From positions 1 to 27,945 of IMG/VR virus record IMGVR_UViG_3300025892_000114: 27,945 nucleotides of DNA; one strand, written 5' to 3'. This DNA is from a virus. How positions within the stretch are numbered: the stretch's first letter is position 1; every line of letters begins with the position of its first letter. The translations under genes and the position numbers were made by a program. This document shows positions 8,735-15,996 of the stretch, piece after piece. The notes beneath the pieces are model-generated. The model saw only the letters and a program-made list of their open reading frames with translations, did not search any database and had not been told where the DNA came from.

Positions 8735-9148
8735 TTATATTTCCTTTATCAGTACAGTTGACGCTGCATTGTAATCTTTAAGCTGTCTTTCCCAGCCCTT
8801 GCGCCCGATAATTTCCATTCCACTGCATCCGTGACTTTTAGCCCACGGTACAATTTTCTTTTCTGCTTCTACAAGCTCATCCATATTCCCGCCAGCCAAC
8901 CATATTCTGCATACGGATTTTTTCGGGTAGTCAACTACTTCAGTCACTATAACAGAATTTTCTAATGGAAAAAACTGTGCGCTACCGTCCTTTATAGCAT
9001 CTATAACCTGTACTAGGCTATGAGTGTCTCCAGAATAAGCCAACGCGGCTTCTATATGATGAGCTAGTCTTTCTAGTTCATCCAATGATGAGGTAGGCGA
9101 AATCAGCGGTGTGTCCTTGATTATCGTGTCCGATGACCATTGTTCCAT
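8735..9148 (-). CDS. GNAT-fold-like small protein (P22 gp14 position)
   Basis: 137 residues. The second half has alternating strands and helices: SVIVTEVVDYPKKSVCRIWL, GGNMDELVEAEKKIVPWAK, GCSGMEIIGRKGWERQLKDY. A helix ending in a GRKGW-type turn followed by STVLIKEI is typical of small phage proteins with an acetyltransferase-like (GNAT) fold that have lost or kept activity. T7 gp13 is a comparable virion protein. The start is unusual: the ATG at 9148 lies 71 bases inside the upstream gene, but an AAAAGGA sits ten bases before it. The only other candidates are a TTG at 9085 and rarer codons. Position just before the gp7-like gene matches P22 gp14. Whether it acetylates anything is unknown. 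Confidence 0.6.
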   Translation of the reverse strand: MEQWSSDTIIKDTPLISPTSSLDELERLAHHIEAALAYSGDTHSLVQVIDAIKDGSAQFFPLENSVIVTEVVDYPKKSVCRIWLAGGNMDELVEAEKKIVPWAKSHGCSGMEIIGRKGWERQLKDYNAASTVLIKEI

Positions 9149-9401
9149 TGGTGCTTGTTCCTTTTACATATGGATTGTGGTGCCAAGGGTCGTGATCGAC
9201 ACCAGTAAAAAACACAAGGCTTTCTGTGCTATATCTAGGCTCAGATACAGTTGTCTCAGTAGAGTTTGCGCCAAGCGTGACATACCCGACACTGTTTAGG
9301 CCGCCATTTATTGTTCTATTAAGAACCTCAGAAATCTCGCGGGTTGTTGCCGTAATTGGGTTTAGCGTCCGAAAGTTTGCTTTGCGCTGTTCTACTGTCA
9401 T
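9078..9401 (-). CDS. Small beta-rich phage structural protein, unknown role
   Basis: 107 residues. The N-terminal third is helical (QRKANFRTLNPITATTREIS). The C-terminal part is beta-rich with SLVFFTGVDHDP, TSTNGTMVIGHDNQGHTADF and a final AYLIIG. Many phages carry a short protein near the tail genes with this closing pattern (a strand, then THANN/HDNQ-like polar turn, then FxYxxxG). I know no established function for it. The ATG overlaps the stop of the nozzle-like gene (ATGA). Its last 71 bases also encode the start of the next gene in another frame. It occupies roughly the P22 gp26 (tail needle) position but shows no long coiled coil, so I do not call it a needle. Confidence 0.65.
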   Translation of the reverse strand: MTVEQRKANFRTLNPITATTREISEVLNRTINGGLNSVGYVTLGANSTETTVSEPRYSTESLVFFTGVDHDPWHHNPYVKGTSTNGTMVIGHDNQGHTADFAYLIIG

Positions 9402-10852
9402 CGCCTGCCAATGCCCCTCGCCTCAACATCTAGGCCGATAACCTTACTCCATCCGTTTGACAAAACCAGCTTTGCCCTGTGATACCGACCCTGTGACCTC
9501 AAAGGCACAAACCCATCATCATTAGGCGCTGTTGCGGCACCGTAAGAGTGAGTTGCCGTCTGCGTGTCTCTTGTGCCAATAGCCACAGTCACATCACCGT
9601 CTTGGTAGTACGGATAAGCCCTAGTAACAATTGAGTGCTTGCCGGTGCTGAGTGGCACCTCGCCAGTTTCAATTGTTCCAACAAGCGGCGCACCAGTAAA
9701 TGTGTAAATCTTGTTGCCGTAAGCGCCACCAAAAAAATACTGACCGCCTTTAAAAACTCGGCTATCTAACTGGCTAGTCAAACCGTCTACCGTTGCAGAC
9801 AAATTGTTTAGCCCCTCAACAGTATAGCCAGCAGAAAAAAGTGGGGCCAATAGATCAGCCTCTATCTCAGCCAGAGACCACTTATTCAAAACATAGTTAT
9901 ACATAATAATTTTATCAGGCTGACCTGTGGGAGACTGTGTACTGGTATAGCTCCACATAGCAACTTCGTTCAGTGGATCTACGCTGGCCGTAAGCCTATA
10001 ATCATAGTTACTGTCAAAGTCCTTGAGAAAAAACTCATTAACGCGCTCCGAACCAATCGGAGATGCTTTTTGTCCGTCAAATGCGTAGAACCCATCTGAA
10101 GCCAAGAAAAATACAAGATTACCGCTATTGCAGACAGAACCGCTAAAGGCGCACCCGCGCTCAGACGCAACCTTGTCAAACTGCCAGATTAGGGGCGGGC
10201 CTGTGTATGTGGCTCGGTAAATAGCTCGCTCGGTCAAAATCGTGCAATATTCGCCGCCGACCAGACCAGTGATTGCGCCAGAGTCTGGCAAGTCTTGAAA
10301 ATCAGACTGATCCACTCCGGGTGTCCAGCTTGTGATGTCGTTAAATCCAGACCATTGGCAGCGGTATGGTATCCGACCTGGGCCAGTGTTCACGTTTGCC
10401 GTCCACACAAAGTCACGCACTACAGCAAGAAAATCAGACTTTGGCGCATTTGTCAGGTCTGCAAATTCCGAGCTTGAATTCAAGTTAAAGGATTGCAACG
10501 TCTCATTAATGCCGCCAGAGCAAATTGCGTAATCGCCAAACTGGACAAAACGCCACTTCTCACTGTCAGTTAGCGAATATGGCGCGGCAGTATTAGTAAT
10601 GTCGTCTAAATTATTTGTTGTTGCGTTGTGCAGGTAAAGTTTTGTGGCATCACCAGCAAACAGCTTTGTGTTTGAATCAGTACTCTTTGCCGCAAATATG
10701 CCTTTAATCGTGCCTGTAGCGGCGTTTGAATAAGACACAAACTCGCTCATAGAATGATAACCCTTAGCCGCTGGTAGCACATTTGTTGCTACGGTCACGC
10801 CGGGGTTCATTATGTCAGCTTGGTCTGGTGTCCATTGACCTAGTTCTATCAT
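9398..10852 (-). CDS. Tail nozzle / DNA stabilisation protein, P22 gp10-like
   Basis: 484 residues from the ATG at 10852, which overlaps the previous stop as ATGA. A longer reading from a TTG at 10864 is possible but less attractive. The protein is almost all beta, with repeated strand-turn units such as KLFAGDATKLYLHN, KWRFVQFGDYAICSGG, YCTILTERAIYRATYTGP, LVFFLASDGFYAFDGQ and YGNKIYTFTGAPLVGTIETG. Such a chain of blades fits the beta-propeller fold of P22 gp10 (472 residues), the hexameric tail part that plugs and prolongs the channel after gp4. Proteins of this length and pattern are common in podoviruses directly downstream of the adaptor genes. I am fairly sure of the family from length, blade pattern and synteny, without a search. 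Confidence 0.75.
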   Translation of the reverse strand: MIELGQWTPDQADIMNPGVTVATNVLPAAKGYHSMSEFVSYSNAATGTIKGIFAAKSTDSNTKLFAGDATKLYLHNATTNNLDDITNTAAPYSLTDSEKWRFVQFGDYAICSGGINETLQSFNLNSSSEFADLTNAPKSDFLAVVRDFVWTANVNTGPGRIPYRCQWSGFNDITSWTPGVDQSDFQDLPDSGAITGLVGGEYCTILTERAIYRATYTGPPLIWQFDKVASERGCAFSGSVCNSGNLVFFLASDGFYAFDGQKASPIGSERVNEFFLKDFDSNYDYRLTASVDPLNEVAMWSYTSTQSPTGQPDKIIMYNYVLNKWSLAEIEADLLAPLFSAGYTVEGLNNLSATVDGLTSQLDSRVFKGGQYFFGGAYGNKIYTFTGAPLVGTIETGEVPLSTGKHSIVTRAYPYYQDGDVTVAIGTRDTQTATHSYGAATAPNDDGFVPLRSQGRYHRAKLVLSNGWSKVIGLDVEARGIGRR

Positions 10853-12315
10853 TGTCTTGCCCAAACCTCATTGCCAGTTGGTACTGCGCCCCAAATCTCT
10901 GAACCAACAGCAACGTCAGTCCAAGTCTCTGAGCCAATAGCAGCATCAGTCCAAATCTCTGAACCAACAGCAACGTCAGCCCAGACTTCTGTTCCAGACG
11001 CTACATCAATCCAGTCTTCGCCCAGAACGTGGTTATCTGAAACCGTTGTTATTGACGTTGTTACATTTGCATTATAAACGAATATACCACTAGATACAGC
11101 CGTTGTGGAGGTGGATACTTGGCCTTGCCCAGACATAACAAACAACGCGTTTGCTGCTGCTGATTCTGTGACGGCGATTAACGCAGAGCCTACAAGCCCC
11201 CTTGTGCGGTCAACAGAACTTAGCTGGGACACCGAAAGTGATACGTTGCCAGTGACTTGCCTTAGGGGCTTCATAACTGCCGTCGCAGAAGCAGCGCCAG
11301 TTATTGAGGCCGACATCAACTCTATGCGATTGAAATTAGCATCAATAGAAGCAGAAACGTTTACGGCTGCGCCAAATAAGTAAACAGCTTCTGCCGCACA
11401 GACAGTAGACAGGCTAACATTATTGGCGGCTGTTAACTCTCTTTTTCGGCCAACGGAACCAGAACCGAGGACAGATATCTGAGAACTAGCCGTAGACTGG
11501 GCTACGCGAATAGCTCCTGATCCAACAGAGGCGGTAACGCTTGCAGAACCTAATAAAAGTTTCCTAGAATTGAAAGAACAAGACGCTGACGCGTTTATAT
11601 TTACAGCAGAAGCTGCGTTTAATTCGTATTTTCCTAACGCAGCAGAGCTTACGGAAATAGCTGCTATCGCATCAAACCGACCTTCAACGTGAGAGGCACA
11701 GACAACAGAAAGGTTAGCGCTGACAGCAGAGTCAAAGGCTTTTTGACGTACAAAAACCCCTGTGCCAGAAACCGATATCTGTTCAGCCGCGCTAGTTTCT
11801 TTGACGCGGTTTACAGAACCTGAAGCGGCTGTCGCTACGCTGGCAGACCCAGAAAACTTTAATATGCTATGAGGGCTTACCGCAACAGACAGGGCGGCAT
11901 CAGCCACACCAGCGATAACCAAATCAGACGTAGCGTTGGCAGATGTGTCAACAGATATGTTTACCGAAGCTCGCGCGAAGAAGTCAGATATTTCGCCAGT
12001 AGCGGATAGCGATACTGATGCTGTAGCACTAGCAACAAGAACACATAAGCGGTCTAGTTTGTCTAGTTCTTCTAACGTGTAACCAAAGGTGGCAATATAC
12101 TCTAGGCTGCCCCAAGTGCCTAACTGGTCTAAAGTTGGGTTGCACCAAGGCAACGACCCCAAGCTGTCTAAGCTGGCCGGAAGATCATCTAAACTTCCAG
12201 ATAACTGCTCAAGCTGAAGATTTAAAAAAGGCAAATCATTCAGATTGTCCAGACTAACAGGCAAGTCATCCAGACTGCCTGTTAACTGTTCAAGCGTTGG
12301 GATACTAGTAGCCAT
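10849..12315 (-). CDS. Repeat-built structural protein of unknown function
   Basis: 488 residues made of three different repeat types. Residues 8-61 are two 27-residue Leu/Asp-rich units (LEQLTGSLDDLPVSLDNL / LEQLSGSLDDLPASLDSL), followed by a decayed third unit starting LDQL. About residues 90-440 are some 14 alanine/serine/valine-rich units of about 20 residues (NVSLSTVCAAEAVYLFGA, AVNVSASIDANFNRIELM). The alternating hydrophobic pattern suggests a beta-solenoid or fibre shaft. The last 50 residues are five 10-residue units of the WTDVAVGSEI type. It lies between the adaptor and nozzle genes, so a tail or head fibre is possible. No catalytic motif was seen. The ribosome binding site is weak. 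Confidence 0.7.
   Translation of the reverse strand: MATSIPTLEQLTGSLDDLPVSLDNLNDLPFLNLQLEQLSGSLDDLPASLDSLGSLPWCNPTLDQLGTWGSLEYIATFGYTLEELDKLDRLCVLVASATASVSLSATGEISDFFARASVNISVDTSANATSDLVIAGVADAALSVAVSPHSILKFSGSASVATAASGSVNRVKETSAAEQISVSGTGVFVRQKAFDSAVSANLSVVCASHVEGRFDAIAAISVSSAALGKYELNAASAVNINASASCSFNSRKLLLGSASVTASVGSGAIRVAQSTASSQISVLGSGSVGRKRELTAANNVSLSTVCAAEAVYLFGAAVNVSASIDANFNRIELMSASITGAASATAVMKPLRQVTGNVSLSVSQLSSVDRTRGLVGSALIAVTESAAANALFVMSGQGQVSTSTTAVSSGIFVYNANVTTSITTVSDNHVLGEDWIDVASGTEVWADVAVGSEIWTDAAIGSETWTDVAVGSEIWGAVPTGNEVWARQ
10861..11010. repeat. Five tandem 30-bp coding repeats
   Basis: Units start at 10861, 10891, 10921, 10951 and 10981. The three central units are nearly identical (ccaaatctctgaaccaacag then caacgtcagt in the first and third). 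The outer two are diverged. They encode the C-terminal 10-residue repeats of the 488-residue protein. The gradient from near identity in the middle to divergence at the edges suggests copying by slippage or unequal exchange. Confidence 0.9.
12133..12294. repeat. Two 81-bp coding repeats (27 residues each)
   Basis: These encode residues 8-34 and 35-61 of the 488-residue protein. The amino-acid copies agree at most positions (LEQL, GSLDDLP, SLD, LP). The DNA copies have diverged more, so the duplication is older than that of the 30-bp array at the other end of the gene. Confidence 0.8.
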
Positions 12316-12322
12316 TGGCTAA

Positions 12323-12709
12323 CTAGGCTGCCGTAATGTCTAAGTCACCAGCAGCTATTTTTAGGATGTCGCCTGTGTCGATGAGCTTGGCGGCTGTAAA
12401 TGCGCCGTGGATCAACAGGTTGCCACCTGAACTAGCGTCAAACAAACCAAAATGGCTTACCGTACCCCAGCTTGACGTGGCAGCGGAAAACTCAACAGCA
12501 CCACTATTGTCAGCCGTGCCAGCTACCGCTGCATCGAAGGCCATAACCTTGCGAGTGTAACCATTTCCGTTTAGCTCAGTGCCACTGGCGTCATCGCCAA
12601 ATGAACCAGTAGACAGCCCAATATAAATTGCTGACGGCATTGTGTATGCGCCAGTGGCCAAAATATGATCTAAGATCTCGTTCTCTAGGTAGTCAGACAT
12701 TGCACTCAT
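12323..12709 (-). CDS. Small phage structural protein (SDYLEN...LLIHG family)
   Basis: 128 residues. It begins MSAMSDYLENEILDHILATG, followed by PSAIYIGLSTG, then GNGYTRKVMAF, SSWGTVSHFGLFDASSGGNL and a closing GDILKIAAGDLDIT. This pattern (a helix that reads SDYLExxxLDHxL, a strand with YIGLSTG, WGTVxHxGxxDxxxGGNLL) is recurrent in phages, where it is usually annotated loosely as a tail or virion protein. The beta-rich C-terminal two thirds suggest a small jelly-roll-like or fibre-base domain. A second ATG three codons in may be the true start. Its place between the adaptor and repeat-protein genes supports a virion role, but the exact one is not known. Confidence 0.7.
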   Translation of the reverse strand: MSAMSDYLENEILDHILATGAYTMPSAIYIGLSTGSFGDDASGTELNGNGYTRKVMAFDAAVAGTADNSGAVEFSAATSSWGTVSHFGLFDASSGGNLLIHGAFTAAKLIDTGDILKIAAGDLDITAA

Positions 12710-12712
12710 AAT

Positions 12713-13354
12713 CTATTTCTCCGCTGTTGAGTTCTGTCTCATATAGACAGATTTGATTTGTAACGATCCTGTTCCGTAATGAGAACGCTCTTCATCAATA
12801 CGCACTTCATTTATACCACGAGTAAATTTTTCATCATACTGCGCGGCTCTGGCTTCATCCAAAAGATAAACATAAGCTTCTGTCAAAGCTCCATAAAGAT
12901 AAAGGTCTGGCGAACGTAAAAATAATTGCGGTGTACTTACCGCGCTAATAGCATCTACAGAACCTACATAAACAATTTCAGCAGTATAAGTGCTATCGGG
13001 TATCGGGCGAAGCTTTATTTCTTTGCCAACGACACTGTATCCAAGAGGCTTTCCATTGCCATTGCTTGAGTATGTTTTATCTAAAGATGACGGACTCGCA
13101 TATTCTAAAACTGTAAGAGGGCTTGTATTTAACTTTACCTCACGAATTTCTCTCATATCTGTAGGCAAAGATATATACTCATCACCTGCTACAAGAGTCG
13201 CTGTAGAACGTTTTTCCTGCTCACGAGTTTCTAGCTCACGATTAATACGAGCTTCCGCAAGCTGAATAAAATCAGGAATTTGTGCAGTTAAATCGCTACG
13301 CGCCAAAAAGTTGGCAATTGATGTCTTTAAATCTGCGTAAGATGCTATAGCCAT
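12713..13354 (-). CDS. Head-to-tail adaptor protein (gp4/gp11-type)
   Basis: 213 residues. It starts SYADLKTSIANFLARSDLTA then IPDFIQLAEARINRELETRE, an N-terminal helical segment common to podovirus adaptor proteins that sit under the portal. A beta-rich centre follows (YISLPTDMREIREVKLN, PLTVLEYASP, YSVVGKEIKLRPIPDSTYTA), then a C-terminal helical part with LYLYGALTEAYVYLLDEARA. In P22 gp4 and similar proteins, the helical bundle contacts the portal and the C-terminus reaches the nozzle. The gene lies just after the capsid block and before the nozzle-like gene, as expected. The ATG overlaps the upstream stop by one base (TAATG). Confidence 0.8.
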   Translation of the reverse strand: MAIASYADLKTSIANFLARSDLTAQIPDFIQLAEARINRELETREQEKRSTATLVAGDEYISLPTDMREIREVKLNTSPLTVLEYASPSSLDKTYSSNGNGKPLGYSVVGKEIKLRPIPDSTYTAEIVYVGSVDAISAVSTPQLFLRSPDLYLYGALTEAYVYLLDEARAAQYDEKFTRGINEVRIDEERSHYGTGSLQIKSVYMRQNSTAEK

Positions 13355-13674
13355 TAAATGTTACCGCCGCCTGTTCTAAAGTCTCGGTTTTCGCTGTCGT
13401 TAAGCCAAGCCTTCCAAGCCTTTGGGTTTTCACTGGGCTTACCTAGCGTCTTTAATAGGTGATGATACACTACATTAGGTATTTCCGCTATATGCTGAAC
13501 GTGCTTCTGCGTCCCAGTTAGCTGGCCTTTACGCCAATCATCGGCCATATGCTTGTTTAGCTTCATAAGCGTGTCAAAGTTTTGTGTGTTTTCAATAAAC
13601 GTAGAACCATCAGATTCTTGGCGCATAAAAGTATGCTTGCCAGTAGCTTTATCGGATGTAAGTAATCTTTTCAT
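13354..13674 (-). CDS. Small conserved phage protein after the capsid gene
   Basis: 106 residues from the ATG at 13674. The frame is open further upstream, but a longer form would run back into the capsid gene and across the hairpin at 13691-13717. AGGTG lies five bases before the chosen ATG. Features: a beta hairpin-like start (KATGKHTFMRQESDGSTFIE), a central helix (LMKLNKHMADDWRKGQ), then HVQHIAEIPNVVYHHLLKTL, and a closing AWLNDSENRDFRTGGGNI. Proteins with an AEIP helix and a final NrdFRTxxGxI are common in short-tailed marine phages at this place. They are possibly head completion or neck parts, but no function is established to my knowledge. Confidence 0.75.
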   Translation of the reverse strand: MKRLLTSDKATGKHTFMRQESDGSTFIENTQNFDTLMKLNKHMADDWRKGQLTGTQKHVQHIAEIPNVVYHHLLKTLGKPSENPKAWKAWLNDSENRDFRTGGGNI

Positions 13675-13690
13675 TATAACACCTATAAGA

Positions 13691-13717
13691 AGAGAGGGCG
13701 GTAAACCCGCCCCCTCT
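13691..13717 (-). terminator. GC-rich hairpin just after the capsid gene
   Basis: The 50-base gap between the capsid stop and the next start holds an 11-bp stem (agagagggcgg at 13691-13701 with ccgccccctct at 13707-13717) and a 5-base loop. On the leftward transcript one pair is G-U and the rest are Watson-Crick. It is followed only by UCUUAU, so it is a weak or partial terminator. It could instead protect the 3' end of the abundant capsid mRNA. Confidence 0.65.
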
Positions 13718-13724
13718 ATTTTAC

Positions 13725-14675
13725 TTAGGAACCGTTCAGGTCGAAGATACCAGCGTGTGCTTTTGGAGCTTGTACTTTCAAAGCCCACTCAGTCACAATT
13801 TGGAACTTCTCTGCGTCACCTGTTGCCGCAATTTCGTTCTCTGCAAAGTTGCGACCATTGATGGTGCAAAGAGAAGCAAAATCTGGGTCAATCAAGAACG
13901 CACGGTCATTGCCCATAAAGCGTGATGGAGCGACCTCAATTGTGCCAAAGTCAGTCAGGAAGACTGAAGTTGAACCAACGTAGGTTACTTCTTTTGCCTG
14001 AGTCATATTCACTTGGTTGTTTACCAAGTTTGAAGATGCTGTCAGGTTTGAGAAGTTCGCACGGTTTGTTGCTGAACAAACCATCATCTTTGGGTTACCA
14101 CCATCTGTCCAAGCATCCTGCATTCCGTCTTCGATGAGTGCAAGTGTTAGAGCGCGGTCATCACCGCCTGTGATGGTGTCTGTGCCGTCACCTGTGCCAA
14201 AAGCACCGGCTGTTGCACCGACTGAACCGTTTGTCAGCCAGCAAGAAAGTGATGCTGATTTGCGAGGGTCTGAAGCAGCACGAGCAACGTCTGTGTCACC
14301 GATTGATTTTTCGATGTCACGGCGAAGTTCCAATGATTTCAGTACCTTCTGGTATGCCAGTTCACGGTCACGGCCAGCTTTTTCGACTGCATCAAGTGTC
14401 TTTGATACAGCGACTGCTGCTACTGAAATCTGGTGGTAGTTGCCCAGACGAGTAGTAGCTGTTGGTGTGCCGATGCTGGCGTCTGCGCCCTCATTGACGT
14501 AGTTGGTGGCTGATGCACTTGCCAATTCTTGAACCTGCCACTCAGTAAAGATACCGTTTGAGGTCTCTTTTTTGAGTGCAGAAAAGATTGGTGTCTCATC
14601 TGGGTCGATGCGATAAATCACATCTGCTAGCTGCTCTTTTTCTCCGACAGCGAGAGTGGTTGTGAATGTGGCCAT
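13725..14675 (-). CDS. Major capsid protein, SU10/DUF5309-like HK97 fold
   Basis: 316 residues with a strong GAAGGAG ahead of the ATG. The N-terminal part reads EKEQLADVIYRIDPDETPIF, then GIFTEWQVQELASA, then YVNEGADA, TRLGNYHQISVAAVAVSKTL and DRELAYQKVLKSLELRRDIE. This order (IDPxETPF, EWQxDxLA, NEGxDA, TRLGNYxQI, AGRxxELAYQ, LxRDxE) is the signature I associate with the SU10-type capsid family. The C-terminal half contains PKMMVCSATNRANFSNLT and VAPSRFMGNDRAFLIDPDFA. It is the product of the usual gene after the scaffold and is followed by a hairpin. It differs from the longer P22 coat (430 residues) although the surrounding order is P22-like. Confidence 0.9.
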   Translation of the reverse strand: MATFTTTLAVGEKEQLADVIYRIDPDETPIFSALKKETSNGIFTEWQVQELASASATNYVNEGADASIGTPTATTRLGNYHQISVAAVAVSKTLDAVEKAGRDRELAYQKVLKSLELRRDIEKSIGDTDVARAASDPRKSASLSCWLTNGSVGATAGAFGTGDGTDTITGGDDRALTLALIEDGMQDAWTDGGNPKMMVCSATNRANFSNLTASSNLVNNQVNMTQAKEVTYVGSTSVFLTDFGTIEVAPSRFMGNDRAFLIDPDFASLCTINGRNFAENEIAATGDAEKFQIVTEWALKVQAPKAHAGIFDLNGS

Positions 14676-14689
14676 TTTGAAAACTCCTT

Positions 14690-15706
14690 CTAAGTTTTGT
14701 TGCCCATCAAGTATGATACGGCTGCATCTACAGAACGCTCTTTATTGAGCCTGCCCATAGCCTGCTGCCGCGAACGACTAGCATCTTGCTTTTTAGTTCG
14801 TGGCTGACCAGCTTTAGCCATTTTAGGAGCTTGTTTTGTGCGTTTTTTAGCCGTAGGTTTCTTCTTCTGAAGATTATCCCACTGCATCGCCTTGTAGAGA
14901 AGTTCTATTGCTCGCGCATCTGTTGCACTAGCTACCTCCTCCTCGCTGAACCCAACATTCCGAGCGTAATTAATTACATTAACGCGCTCTTCATTTCTGC
15001 GTTCATCGTCCTTCCAAGCAGGAATACGTTCCAGCATTTGTGACCGTTGAGCAGACAAATGTTTCTTCAACATTTCTTCTTGCTCTGCGGCCTGCTGTTG
15101 AGCAACGTATTGACGCTCTTGCTCCACTTTTGACAAGTTACTCATCCGAGTGTCGTACTCCGCTTTGATTGCATTGTACTCTTCGGCTGTAACCTCTCTT
15201 GCTAACGAGACCCAATCAGGTTCCTGTGGAATTGTCTGACTGATCTGCTGTGCCACAACTTCAAGTTGCTGCGCGTAGTAGTCACGAGCTTGCTTTGCTT
15301 CGGCTGCCTCTTTTTCGGCAGCCTTTCGTTGCTCCGCAATCTCCATACTACGCTTTGTAAAAGTCTTCTGTCGCTGATAACCTTGTAGGGCTTCGTCCAG
15401 GCTGACCTCTATCTCTTCTCCGTCTACCTTGACTTTGTAGAGATTTTCTTGAGGTTCCTCTTCGTCATCCTCGTAGTCATCGTCTTCGTCAGACTCCTCG
15501 ACTTCATCAACATCGTCCTCATCATCTTCGTAGGATTCAGCGTCTTCCTGAGTGTCCTCTTCAATAATTTGGTCTTCTGTCTCCATCGGTTCGGAAGCTT
15601 CTGCTTCCTGTCGCTCTTCTTCAACCTTGTCCGGCTCGGGGGTCGTTAGAAGGCTAATTGCATCATTTACTGAAAAATTGCCGGTTCCTTGCGGATTGTC
15701 GGACAT
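14690..15706 (-). CDS. Capsid scaffold protein
   Basis: 338 residues; AAAAGGA lies before the ATG. Residues 25-90 are extremely acidic (EDQIIEEDTQEDAESYEDDE and a following EESDEDDDYEDDEEE). Next comes a short folded module, LYKVKVDGEEIEVSLDEALQ GYQRQKTF (residues 88-115), which is a hallmark of phage scaffold proteins. A long charged coiled coil follows (about 120-230). The last 60 residues are very basic (KKPTAKKRTKQAPKMAKAGQ), fitting a coat-binding helix. The gene is directly upstream of the capsid gene. No serine or other protease motif was seen, so this appears to be a scaffold without a maturation protease. Confidence 0.9.
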   Translation of the reverse strand: MSDNPQGTGNFSVNDAISLLTTPEPDKVEEERQEAEASEPMETEDQIIEEDTQEDAESYEDDEDDVDEVEESDEDDDYEDDEEEPQENLYKVKVDGEEIEVSLDEALQGYQRQKTFTKRSMEIAEQRKAAEKEAAEAKQARDYYAQQLEVVAQQISQTIPQEPDWVSLAREVTAEEYNAIKAEYDTRMSNLSKVEQERQYVAQQQAAEQEEMLKKHLSAQRSQMLERIPAWKDDERRNEERVNVINYARNVGFSEEEVASATDARAIELLYKAMQWDNLQKKKPTAKKRTKQAPKMAKAGQPRTKKQDASRSRQQAMGRLNKERSVDAAVSYLMGNKT

Positions 15707-15708
15707 TA

Positions 15709-15996
15709 TTACTTCCTTTTCTCAAATTGTTGACGATTATGCAACTCTTGTAGAGTCGCCTTTGCCATTTTTCCATCCTCGACTACTTTATGTATGTAGC
15801 CTTTCAATGCTTCTAGGTTCTGGCAAAGCATATACAAACGCTCTCGTGCGTCCGTGTCTTCCAATGCGCTTTGCTTCCACGCTTTCGTAAACTCATCCTC
15901 TAAATACTCAAAGCTCTCAATGAATATTTCGTTTCTAAGTACGGCTTCAGCTTTGTCAGCCCTAGCCATATCTTGTCTAGCTTTTCCTTCATTCAT
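15709..15996 (-). CDS. Small helical protein beside the scaffold gene
   Basis: 95 residues, almost wholly helical and charged (ARADKAEAVLRNEIFIESFE, EDTDARERLYMLCQNLEALK, ending FEKRK). Small proteins of this type, with a DxxxRERLYxL helix, sit next to scaffold or terminase genes in many phages with no assigned role. The ATG overlaps the upstream stop (ATGA), and the stop is two bases from the scaffold start. A scaffold or portal-assembly helper is possible; this is inference from position. Confidence 0.7.
   Translation of the reverse strand: MNEGKARQDMARADKAEAVLRNEIFIESFEYLEDEFTKAWKQSALEDTDARERLYMLCQNLEALKGYIHKVVEDGKMAKATLQELHNRQQFEKRK

Noticed and set aside
9078-9401. Tail needle (P22 gp26) by position
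   Set aside because: No long coiled coil and only 107 residues; position alone does not support it.
13675-13788. Longer start for the small gene after the capsid gene
   Set aside because: It would overlap the capsid gene end and translate through the hairpin. The ATG at 13674 has a ribosome site and the peptide pattern begins there.
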